From Ktedonobacter racemifer DSM 44963 (GTDB lineage: Bacteria > Chloroflexota > Ktedonobacteria > Ktedonobacterales > Ktedonobacteraceae), in assembly GCF_000178855.1 (NCBI RefSeq), contig NZ_ADVG01000003.1, positions 1,426,001-1,490,000 on the forward strand: DNA of 64,000 nucleotides. The letters are read 5' to 3'. Below are positions 32,292 to 39,854 of the stretch, piece by piece. The notes under the pieces were generated by a model, which saw only the letters and a program-made list of their open reading frames with translations, was not told where the DNA came from and did not search any database. The position numbers were made by a program, and so were the translations under genes. How positions within the stretch are numbered: position 1 is the stretch's first letter; each line of letters opens with the position of its first letter.

Positions 32292-32415
32292 CAATACATG
32301 AGCAGATGAGAGCATGTCTACGGCGTATTCCACCCAAGCCACCGACAAAGGAACGCCGCATTCCTCCCCATGCCTGAAAGGGCAGGGGCATCCTGCGGCG
32401 TTTTGGGTGAATGGC

Positions 32416-32463
32416 AGTTCAATTTGTGTCATCAATTGGCCAATTGATGACACAAATTGAACT
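32416..32463. terminator. 48-bp perfect loopless palindrome after the KAS III-like gene
   Basis: Perfect 24-bp arms centred on TTGGCCAA. It lies just downstream of the KAS-like gene (stop at 32481) and may end its transcription. Confidence 0.55.
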
Positions 32464-32480
32464 AATGTCATGGCTTCGTT

Positions 32481-33536
32481 TCAAGAGCCTGTCCTTTTTA
32501 ACAACAACGCTGTTTGGTGATAACCAACGCCTAAGGCGGCTAACACAAGATACTTCGATGAGATAGTGAGATAATGATAGGCCAGCGTAACGGGATAGGA
32601 CGCCAGCGTTAGATTGCCAAATAGTTCTAGCGTGTCCGGATATTCTCGTGGTTGAAGGCTTTCTTCCCAGTGATCCATAAGGACACGAGAGGCCTGATGG
32701 GTTATGAGCGCGATATCACGGCCCGTTAGCTTATTCCTGGATAGTAGTTGTTGCACCATCTTCGGTATTCCTTCCATTGCCGAAACCTGGAAGGAATAAA
32801 TGCCAACATCTTCGGTTATTTTGTATGTCGCGCGGGGTGAGTCACGAGCTTGCATTGTCATCGCGCCATACTGGTCACTGAGTGTTTGCGTCGCATAGTC
32901 AATGATCTCAAAGTCTGCCTCTGGTCCAATAACCGCGGCCCCTGCCCCGTCGCCGATACTAAGTGAGTGTCCCTGCGTGTAATCCATATATTGTGTCCAA
33001 TTTGAACCGCAGCAGACCAAAGCATGATCGCTCCAACCCATTGTAATCGCGTTGAAGGCTTCTAGCACACCTAGCAGGAAGGTGCTAAATTCATTATTGT
33101 GTGGCACAACTAACGTTCGCTCGGGCAGTTGCAGGCCGTTATGCACAACATAGAGGCTATTTGGCGTGTAGTATTCCGGGACTGAGGCGTATCCATAGAG
33201 CCGATCAATCGCTTCCGGGGTGATATTGGCTTGTTTAAGCGCCAGACGAGACGCTTCAATCATGAGCGGCTCAATCCGTTCATCTTTATCCAGGTATCGC
33301 CTTTCCTTCATGCCGACGAAAAGGTCCTTCTCGGTAATTCCCTGTGCATTGGCCTGGGTAGTGATCTGTTGAAAAATAGGATCATCATTACCGCGTATGT
33401 ATGGTGGCATGCAGTAGCCGCATCCTTTGATACCTATCCGTTTCTTGCGCTTTTTTGATCTAACGTGTGGCTTTCCCTTTGCTCCAAAATCATGTCTCAT
33501 GGAGAGGGTACTTTTAAGATTCTCAATAATGTTCAT
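32481..33536 (-). CDS. 3-oxoacyl-ACP synthase III-like protein without the catalytic Cys
   Basis: 351 aa from ATG 33536; the SD is weak and a later ATG or an upstream one in the hairpin repeat is possible. The thiolase fold is clear: IGIKGCGYCMPPYIRG, PEAIDRLYGYASVPEYYTPN, SIGDGAGAAVIGPE, LITHQASRV with the His (H280) and LFGNLTLASYP with the Asn (N308) of KAS III. The active-site Cys region, AAACAGF in FabH, reads HNNEFSTF, with Asn148 at the Cys position. It cannot form the usual acyl-cysteine. Third gene of a minus-strand run behind a ThDP enzyme; a hairpin repeat lies between them. Confidence 0.82.
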   Translation of the reverse strand: MNIIENLKSTLSMRHDFGAKGKPHVRSKKRKKRIGIKGCGYCMPPYIRGNDDPIFQQITTQANAQGITEKDLFVGMKERRYLDKDERIEPLMIEASRLALKQANITPEAIDRLYGYASVPEYYTPNSLYVVHNGLQLPERTLVVPHNNEFSTFLLGVLEAFNAITMGWSDHALVCCGSNWTQYMDYTQGHSLSIGDGAGAAVIGPEADFEIIDYATQTLSDQYGAMTMQARDSPRATYKITEDVGIYSFQVSAMEGIPKMVQQLLSRNKLTGRDIALITHQASRVLMDHWEESLQPREYPDTLELFGNLTLASYPVTLAYHYLTISSKYLVLAALGVGYHQTALLLKRTGS

Positions 33537-33571
33537 CTGCAACTCATTCCGGCTTATGGCATTGGCCCACC

Positions 33572-33630
33572 GGGGTAAGGGGTGTGGGTGGAGAATGGCA
33601 ATGCCGTTTTCCACCCACACCCCTTACCCC
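33572..33630. repeat. Hairpin repeat family B, copy 1
   Basis: Arms 33572-33600 and 33602-33630 (GGGGTAAGGGGTGTGGGTGG core) with two G-U pairs. The right flank GCGTAGCGAGC..GAGGCAAGAACTGG is shared with the copy at 51441. Located between the ThDP-enzyme stop and the KAS-like start. Confidence 0.7.
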
Positions 33631-33722
33631 GAGACTCGCGTAGCGAGCCGAGGCAAGAACTGGAAATTCCTGATGAAACTGGCGGCTAGCACTGTCAAAG
33701 GCCTGAGACGAGAGGCCTTTAA

Positions 33723-35459
33723 TTACACGAGCGCGCGCTCTTTTTGTTTTCCAAAGAAAGCTGTTAAGGTATCGGCGCGTTGTTGCAGGGAACGCGGCAC
33801 CTCTTCAAGGTCTACCATTGCCTCAATAACGCAGGGGACTCTCGCGTCAATCGCCTGGCGGAGGCTATCTTCGAACTTGTCAAGGCTGGTGGTTCTCACC
33901 GCGGAGACCCCGGCAGCATTTGCAATGCCACTCACATTTAGTGGCTTGTCGAAGGTGGTCAGGTAGGATACGCCATTGAGCAACTTCTCCCCGTTATACA
34001 CCATTCCGTGCCCACCGTTATTGAGGACCACCCAGATTACCGGAATGTTGTAATCCGCAGCTGTGTGTACCTCTATCCCATGCATGCCGAAGGCTCCGTC
34101 GCCAAGCAATGCCACAACAGGCTTATCGGGCGCGGCAATTTTGCCGCCGATGGAGGCAGCCACAGCATACCCCATGGAAGCTGTATTCGTCGCAAAAAAC
34201 ACCGTTCCAGGCCGCCTGGCCTCGTAAAACTGTCCCACCCAGCTCAGGCAGTTCCCGTTATCCACGAACAGCAGCGTATTATCTGGCAGTACTTCGTTCA
34301 TTTTTGCCACAAGGGCCTGGGGCTTGAGGAGGGAGGCCTCACCCTGAAGCGTCTTCGCATTATAGTAGCGCGGGATCGTCTTCCGTAGCCGATCCAGAGC
34401 ACTCACTGAGCCTCGGCTAGCTGGAACGAGTCCAGTGAGCGCCGCAGCAAGTACTTTGAGCACGGCCTTGGCATCGCCGACAATGCCGTGGTTAACAGGA
34501 TAGATATTACCAATAGCCAGCGGATCGAGGTCGATTTGGATGATTGTACGATGAGAGAGGGCCAGGCGCGGGTCCCAGCCATTGGTTTGAAACTCACCCA
34601 GGCTGGTGCCAATGATCAGCAGCACATCAACATCTTCCGCATAGAGGTAGGTCTCTGCCAGGGGATGCCCGCCAAAGCCGAATACCCCTAAAGAGAGTGG
34701 ATGCCGTTCTGGAAAGGCGCTCTTCCCTTTGAGCGTAGTCGCTACGGGAATTTGTAGGGTTTCGGCGACCCGTTGTAGTTGAGGCCACGCGCGCGAAACG
34801 CTGATACCATGTCCAGCAAATATGGCTGGTCTCTTCGCGTCCCTTAAAATTCTGGCAACCTTCTGAATAGCCGCGAGATCTCCGGTAGAGGTACTGCGTG
34901 TAAAAAAATGGGTTGTTGGCAGTCCATCATCGGGTGCAGGCTGTTTGACGATATCGGCAGGAAGATTTAAATGTACCGCCCCTGGCCGCCCGGTAAGTGC
35001 CGTTCGTATCATACGGCGGGCCATATGTTGCATTTGTTGGCTGTTTTGGAGCATGAGCGATAATTTTGTTGCCGAACGGTACATATCGACAACGTCCGCA
35101 GTCCGATTACCACTACTACTGTCTTGCAAGCCTCCTTTGCCAAAGACGCTGGTGGCTACCTGTGCGGTAAGTGCTAACACTGGGATGGAATCGCTATTGG
35201 CGCTGGCAATGCCAGTGAGGGCGTTTGTTGCCCCTGGTCCACTTGTGCCACAACAGACGCCCAGACCGCCCCGCACACGCGCGTAGCCCTCGGCCATAAA
35301 GGCTGCACCCTCCTCATGTTTGGCCAAAACAGGTTGGATATGTTGTCGTTCGGCGAGAGCTTCAAACAGGGGGACGAGTGGTCCCCCTGGAACACCGAAA
35401 ATATGCTTTACTCCGATTTCCTCTAGGGCCTGTAGCAAGACATGGATGGCTGACGGCAT
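33723..35459 (-). CDS. Thiamine-diphosphate-dependent enzyme (acetolactate synthase-like)
   Basis: 578 aa, full length. N-terminal PYR domain with the catalytic Glu in LAKHEEGAAFMAEGYAR and GVCCGTSGPGATNALTGIAS; central domain with RPAIFAGHGISVSRAWPQL; C-terminal PP domain with the ThDP motif GDGAFGMHGIEV ending in WVVLNNGG. It makes or cleaves C-C bonds next to a carbonyl (acetolactate, acyloin or aldehyde products). No small regulatory subunit or other ilv genes are present, so branched-chain synthesis is unlikely. It starts 29 bp after the stop of a 6-TM sensor-like gene and is followed by a KAS III-like gene. Confidence 0.9.
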   Translation of the reverse strand: MPSAIHVLLQALEEIGVKHIFGVPGGPLVPLFEALAERQHIQPVLAKHEEGAAFMAEGYARVRGGLGVCCGTSGPGATNALTGIASANSDSIPVLALTAQVATSVFGKGGLQDSSSGNRTADVVDMYRSATKLSLMLQNSQQMQHMARRMIRTALTGRPGAVHLNLPADIVKQPAPDDGLPTTHFFTRSTSTGDLAAIQKVARILRDAKRPAIFAGHGISVSRAWPQLQRVAETLQIPVATTLKGKSAFPERHPLSLGVFGFGGHPLAETYLYAEDVDVLLIIGTSLGEFQTNGWDPRLALSHRTIIQIDLDPLAIGNIYPVNHGIVGDAKAVLKVLAAALTGLVPASRGSVSALDRLRKTIPRYYNAKTLQGEASLLKPQALVAKMNEVLPDNTLLFVDNGNCLSWVGQFYEARRPGTVFFATNTASMGYAVAASIGGKIAAPDKPVVALLGDGAFGMHGIEVHTAADYNIPVIWVVLNNGGHGMVYNGEKLLNGVSYLTTFDKPLNVSGIANAAGVSAVRTTSLDKFEDSLRQAIDARVPCVIEAMVDLEEVPRSLQQRADTLTAFFGKQKERALV

Positions 35460-35488
35460 TGAAGAGGTTTCCTTTCACTTGCGATAAA

Positions 35489-36658
35489 CTATGAGTCCAT
35501 ATCAGGTGTATTGCTGGTCTGGCTCATTATGCTATTCCTCCAGGGCCTGAGTTGCGGCCAGTCGCCATGATTACTTTGAGGTGGCGGAACCCGGCTCCCT
35601 GGCTGGCTGGGATAAGCCGAAGCCTTACCGAGTGTGCGCCCCTGAAGAACCGCGATCATACGATCGAGTGATGTTCGTGTAGGCTGGAGTACGGGCATTT
35701 GTTTATCAACGTCCGCTTGTTGGATATTATTTACGGAAAAACTTATTGCTTCTTCCAACCGTTTTAATTCTCTCTCTGCTTGTACTGCCCTCTGAAAACG
35801 GATGAGCAAATTATTCAATGCCTGTGCAATCTGCCAGAGCACATTATCCTGCGTAAGAGGAGCACGCGCGTTGAAATTCCCATTGGCTACATAGACATGC
35901 GTTTGCAAGATTTGTTGGATGCCCGCTTCGAGGTCGCGCTTCTGGTCAGCCATTTCGTGTTCAAGTTTGGCGATCATCTCTGCCTGATTGGCGCGTGCAA
36001 TGGCTTTCGTCGCACTTATCACCCACAAGTAGGTCACGCCTGCCACAAGGAACTGAACGGCGACGGGCCTTACCCAGATAGGCGCAAACTGCGTCTGTAA
36101 AACTGCTATTAGATGAGGGTCCTTTGGCGTTTGAAACACTAAGCTCCATGAGATAAAGCCGATGTTAAAGAGACCGACTGCGAAAACACTCGCGGGTGTG
36201 ATTAAGGACACCGCCAGCAACTCACCGAAAACAAACAGCTCATACTGTTGCAGGCTTGGTTCGTCAAACGGTGTTGATGTTAATATCACGAGCATAAGTG
36301 CAAGCTCAAAAGCCACGGTCAGCAATACACCAGCCAGGGTTGGCTTCTGGGTTTTGTTGAGTATCAAAGCAATAATGCAGAAAGGCATCATTCCCAGATC
36401 CGCAACAATGACATAGTGGTTTGGGAGTGCTAAACAGCCTGGGATAAAAGCGGTGAAACTGATCAGAAGGCAGGCAACGATGACACTGATTAAGCGCGAT
36501 TTGCGTATTGCCTCTCGCTGAACGACACTTGCGGTGACAGAGGCATCAGGAAGCGCAGTCAGGCTGTACCACCACTGAAACAGGCCTTTTGAGGGCGCAT
36601 CCTGTTGTGTTTCTATAAGCTCGCCGGGAGACCATGGGTGATTCGATATAGTATTCAT
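35489..36658 (-). CDS. 6-TM membrane protein with HAMP-like cytoplasmic domain
   Basis: 389 aa; SD AAGGAGG before ATG 36658. About six TM helices between residues 52 and 225 (SVIVACLLISFTAFIPGCLA; LGMMPFCIIALILN; TVAFELALMLVILT; FGELLAVSLITPASVFAVGL; and two more). A HAMP-like domain follows: ILQTHVYVANGNFNARAPLT, NVLWQIAQALNNLLIRFQRA and a coiled coil VQAERELKRLEEAI. The tail is disordered. There is no kinase or cyclase domain, so it looks like a sensor without output, or a partner of one. First gene of a run with the ThDP enzyme. Confidence 0.75.
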   Translation of the reverse strand: MNTISNHPWSPGELIETQQDAPSKGLFQWWYSLTALPDASVTASVVQREAIRKSRLISVIVACLLISFTAFIPGCLALPNHYVIVADLGMMPFCIIALILNKTQKPTLAGVLLTVAFELALMLVILTSTPFDEPSLQQYELFVFGELLAVSLITPASVFAVGLFNIGFISWSLVFQTPKDPHLIAVLQTQFAPIWVRPVAVQFLVAGVTYLWVISATKAIARANQAEMIAKLEHEMADQKRDLEAGIQQILQTHVYVANGNFNARAPLTQDNVLWQIAQALNNLLIRFQRAVQAERELKRLEEAISFSVNNIQQADVDKQMPVLQPTRTSLDRMIAVLQGRTLGKASAYPSQPGSRVPPPQSNHGDWPQLRPWRNSIMSQTSNTPDMDS

Positions 36659-37257
36659 ATGCTCCTCCTTGTCTTGATGCGATGGTGACGGTATTAACTC
36701 GTTGACTTTTCCTGTGCTCGCGCTTTAGCGCTTTGTCCCTTGGTTGCTTACCGCCTGTCACTTACTTCATGGCAGGCTCTAGTTAAAACTTTTACGTAAG
36801 AAGGTAATAGATAAGGATAGAGTAGAGTTTTTTACTCTATCTACTCAGTAGAAGTAAATGTATCATATTTATATGCACTAGTCTATTTTTAATGTGAATG
36901 ATTTGTTAAAAGAGTAAATAGGTAAAGAGGATAAATGAAATGGTTTTAACTTGATAAACAATGCTTAACCGTACTACGTTTGTGTTTTATGGTTGAGTTA
37001 TATGCACAAATATTACGTTTTTGTAATAGATATCACGGTTTATTTATAGCCTATTTGGGTATTAGTGATATAGCGTCGTTTAGATGGTGTTTCCAATTGA
37101 TAAGCTGTAGAAACGGCTGCGATGTTTTGACAGAAAAGCCTATCCAGGCGAATGTGATCTTTAGAGAGGCTAAAAAAAGCGGAAATGTAGACAGGGGATG
37201 TCAGGAATACAGAGTATACTTCTCTCGATATATGCAAAAGTGAGAGGAGAGGCAGAA
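36659..37257. other. 599-bp AT-rich intergenic region
   Basis: No convincing gene; small frames here lack SD and family features. GATAGAGTA / TACTCTATC (36816-36824 and 36833-36841) forms a hairpin with a T-rich loop, perhaps an operator for the minus-strand operon. Strongly AT-rich from 36780 to 37060. Confidence 0.45.
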
Positions 37258-38091
37258 ATGCATTTTGCTATCAATACACCTAATTTTGGCCTATATGGCG
37301 ATGCCAGGCTGCTGGCCGAACTGGCCTATGAGGCCGAGGAGGCTGGCTGGGATGCCTTCTTTATCTGGGATCATATTGGGGCAAGCTGGGAGGTGCCGAT
37401 GGCCGATCCCTGGATCGCTTTGACGGCGATGGCTATGCGCACACAGCGCATCAAGTTGGGACCCATCGTGACTCCCTTGCCGCGCCGCAGACCGTGGAAG
37501 GTGGCGCGGGAGGCGGTAACCCTTGACCAGCTCTCGGGTGGGCGCTTGATCCTGGGTGTGGGCATTGGCAGCGATTTTGGCCGGGAGTTTAGCTGCTTTG
37601 GCGAGTCGGGCGAAGACCGCCTGCATGGAGAGATGCTGGACGAGAGCCTGGAGGTGCTTACAAAGCTGTGGAGCGGCGAGACCTTTAGCTACACAGGGAA
37701 GCACTACCAGCTCACGGAGGCACGCTTCCTGCCCACGCCTGTGCAGCAGCCGCGCATCCCCATCTGGGTCGCGGGCGTCTGGCCCAACAAGAAGCCCTTT
37801 CGCCGCGCCGCGCGCTGGGATGGTGTCTGCCCCATTGCTGAGGGACGAGAACTGATACCCGAGGATTACCAGGAGCTAACGGCTTATCTCAAAACACAGC
37901 GTCAGGGTGTTGAACCCTTCGACGTGATCGCCGCTGGCCACACCACGGGTAGCGATCAAGCGCAGGATCGGGCAGTCATACAGCCATTCGCCGAAGCTGG
38001 CGTGACCTGGTGGCAGGAGGCCTTCGATTGGAACTACTCTCTTGAGCAGGTCCGCACGCGCATCCGCCTGGGACCGCCTACAACTGTTTGA
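37258..38091 (+). CDS. LLM class flavin-dependent oxidoreductase
   Basis: 277 aa from ATG 37258 with AGGAGAGG before it. FAINTPNFGLYGDARLLAEL, EAGWDAFFIWDHIG, AMRTQRIKLGPIVTPLPRRR, PWKVAREAVTLDQLSGGRLI and LGVGIGSDFG are the standard luciferase-like (F420- or FMN-dependent) barrel motifs; FLPTPVQQPRIPIWVAGVWP is the late one. It oxidises or reduces a small substrate, unknown. Monocistronic: a hairpin follows and the next genes run the other way. A decayed relative lies at 45337-45790. Confidence 0.9.
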   Translation: MHFAINTPNFGLYGDARLLAELAYEAEEAGWDAFFIWDHIGASWEVPMADPWIALTAMAMRTQRIKLGPIVTPLPRRRPWKVAREAVTLDQLSGGRLILGVGIGSDFGREFSCFGESGEDRLHGEMLDESLEVLTKLWSGETFSYTGKHYQLTEARFLPTPVQQPRIPIWVAGVWPNKKPFRRAARWDGVCPIAEGRELIPEDYQELTAYLKTQRQGVEPFDVIAAGHTTGSDQAQDRAVIQPFAEAGVTWWQEAFDWNYSLEQVRTRIRLGPPTTV

Positions 38092-38125
38092 GCATCTTCG
38101 CAGGATTTCCGCCAATGTCGTTGTT

Positions 38126-38159
38126 GGCGAGAATGTTCTATTAAAAATACATTCTCGCC
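38126..38159. terminator. Bidirectional hairpin between LLM and phosphotransferase genes
   Basis: GGCGAGAATGT / ACATTCTCGCC with a 12-nt A/T-rich loop between two converging genes. Confidence 0.55.
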
Positions 38160-39127
38160 TTGCCTGCAACCTCTTCCGCTGAGGTGTAGCGCCTCCACCA
38201 CTGTTGCGAAAACGCTGCTCTTTCATGCCGCTTGATAGCCTGGACGAAAGAGCCAGTGCCAAAGACCAGAGATCGGAAGCGGATCGCATCCGGTAGATAG
38301 TCGAGTTCGGCTGGCGTCAGGCGGTAATGAAGGCAGTAGCCCTCGATGGCGGAGCGAATAAGTGTATCCTCTGTCTGAGAAGATGCGCTCGTTATGGGGT
38401 CCCAAGGGACCTTTCCATCACAGTTCGTCAGCAGGAAACCCACATCTATACTGGCTGACCCCATGCCCGCGCCCTCCCAATCTAGCAGTGTTGCCTGTCC
38501 AGGCGAGCTTAAAAGGGCATTCGCGGGATGACAATCGTTGTGAATCAGCGTTACGGGAAGATCGCTGCCATAGGTGATGGATGTGAGGGCTGTATCGAGC
38601 CATTGGTATTGCTTAAGGGCATCGTGCGGCACAGCATGCTCTATTGAGGTCAATTGCTGGCGGGCGAAGGCCAGTTCGCCCGCAGGAAGCATGCCTGCTT
38701 TGGGCGGGGTATAGGTAAGTGCTGGCTTGAGAGCATGTAGCCGTCCCAGGGCCGTCCCTAGCAGCGCAAAGGACGTGGGTGAATAGTCCAGCGGTGTGCC
38801 TGTGAGATACGTTGTCATACAGAGCGCGCGATCCCCTACTGTGGTGAACATTGCTCCTTCAGTAGTTGGGATGACGCGCTCAGCGGGATAGCTTACCTCT
38901 TCAAAGAAGCGCAGGAACTGCCCTAGTTCGTTAAGCATAGCCTGGTCATGTGCAGGCGTCAGGCGAAGTATCCAGCTTGTTCCGTCTGTTAGCCCTACCT
39001 GGTAGATCAATTTGCCTGTTGGGCTTGGTAACTGCTGAAGCGTGTCGACCTGAACCTGGTAATACTGGTTGACAAGCTCAAGCAGTATGGCCTGATCAAG
39101 ATTTTGCTGGCTATGTCTGTCAATCAT
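38141..39127 (-). CDS. Phosphotransferase family protein (APH/choline kinase fold)
   Basis: 328 aa. The N-lobe has KLIYQVGLTDGTSWILRLTP with the Lys/Arg region. The catalytic loop is LIHNDCHPANALL (HxDxxxxN) and the metal motif is LLDWEGAGMGSASIDVG. DLPVTLIHND and SFALLGTALGRLHALKP complete the APH pattern. It phosphorylates a small molecule such as an aminoglycoside, a sugar or an amino alcohol; substrate unknown. The upstream P-loop kinase gene ends 5 bp before its start, so the two form an operon. Confidence 0.87.
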   Translation of the reverse strand: MIDRHSQQNLDQAILLELVNQYYQVQVDTLQQLPSPTGKLIYQVGLTDGTSWILRLTPAHDQAMLNELGQFLRFFEEVSYPAERVIPTTEGAMFTTVGDRALCMTTYLTGTPLDYSPTSFALLGTALGRLHALKPALTYTPPKAGMLPAGELAFARQQLTSIEHAVPHDALKQYQWLDTALTSITYGSDLPVTLIHNDCHPANALLSSPGQATLLDWEGAGMGSASIDVGFLLTNCDGKVPWDPITSASSQTEDTLIRSAIEGYCLHYRLTPAELDYLPDAIRFRSLVFGTGSFVQAIKRHERAAFSQQWWRRYTSAEEVAGKARMYF

Positions 39128-39132
39128 GTGAA

Positions 39133-39675
39133 TTAACTTTCTAGCCCTTTCTCTTTAGGAAATGTGTGCCGAACCCACTCTGCGGGCGGAAGCGAGCCAT
39201 CGTAGTGGAGCACGTGTTCGTCTTCTGTTGGTGGGGCGAAATTGTCGACGACATGGGCGAAGTCCTCATCTCGTACGTCCGCTCGTGCCCTGATCTGGCG
39301 ATTGGCTTGCCATCTGCGGCGGGCCTCAGATAGCGGGATATCTATGAAGATAACGCTGGCCTGGGCGTGGTGCTGCTCGGCTATATCTCGCAGGCGGTCA
39401 CGCTGCTCCCTGGTGAAATTTGCCGATTCATCGATTACGTCTACGTCCTGGCTGAGATGCGTGGCGATGCGCCGGTAGGCTTCCTGGTAGGTTCGCTCCC
39501 ACTCTTCTGCTGACATACCGGTCTCGTCGTTCCAGATGCCTCGCTCACCATTAATCTCATCGATTGAGACGCGTTTTATTCCTAACCAACTTTCAAGTTC
39601 CCTGGCAAGCGTGCTCTTTCCGGTAAAGGGGAAGCCGCATAGGGTATATAAAGTATTTAAATAAGGTTTTGTCAT
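39133..39675 (-). CDS. AAA/P-loop small kinase
   Basis: 180 aa. Walker A CGFPFTGKSTLARELE at the N-terminus, VSIDEINGERG as the next acidic motif, VDVIDESANFTREQRDRLRD as a second Asp-rich region and IDIPLSEARRRWQANRQIRA as an Arg-rich lid. These features fit zeta-toxin/chloramphenicol-phosphotransferase-like kinases that phosphorylate small molecules. It ends 5 bp before the APH-like gene and is probably co-expressed with it. A similar but separate P-loop kinase is encoded at 59032. Confidence 0.83.
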   Translation of the reverse strand: MTKPYLNTLYTLCGFPFTGKSTLARELESWLGIKRVSIDEINGERGIWNDETGMSAEEWERTYQEAYRRIATHLSQDVDVIDESANFTREQRDRLRDIAEQHHAQASVIFIDIPLSEARRRWQANRQIRARADVRDEDFAHVVDNFAPPTEDEHVLHYDGSLPPAEWVRHTFPKEKGLES

Positions 39676-39737
39676 ATCGCACTCTTTCTATGTATTTATT
39701 AGAACACAAAGCGATTCTATCAGCAAGCTGTCATTTT

Positions 39738-39785
39738 ACCCATGGTTTTGCAGCTTGATGGGACCATAGTTTTGCAGAAAGTTGG
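39738..39785. repeat. Two copies of a CCATRGTTTTGCAG motif
   Basis: CCATGGTTTTGCAGCTTG is followed by CCATAGTTTTGCAGAAAG after a short spacer. The pattern looks like the end of a vanished insertion element but no transposase fragment could be assigned. Confidence 0.3.
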
Positions 39786-39854
39786 AGGTGTTTGAGCTTG
39801 AGGGAAAAGGCGGCTACTGGCGATTTTGGGCCTTTGCATAGCTCACCGTTCTGG

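Larger units (their letters stand above)
30935..32400 (-). mobile_element. Second tnpB-only IS200/IS605-group element
   Basis: The right end, read on the minus strand, is CCCTCGGC-TTTA-GCCGTAGGG (near 30940-30960) just after the solute-binding protein gene. On the other side a hairpin CCCCATGCC-TGAAA-GGGCAGGGG inside CGCCGCA..TGCGGCG (32354-32400) looks like an IS end of the iscB-element type. If it belongs to this element the length is about 1.46 kb; if not, the left end lies between 32292 and 32354. No tnpA. Confidence 0.55.

Noticed and set aside
33723..35459. Acetolactate synthase of branched-chain amino acid synthesis
   Set aside because: No regulatory subunit or ilvC/ilvD neighbours; context is a membrane sensor-like and a KAS-like gene, so only the general ThDP assignment is kept.
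36980..37243. Plus-strand 87-codon frame in the AT-rich gap
   Set aside because: No SD, odd composition, no domain. Not listed as a gene.
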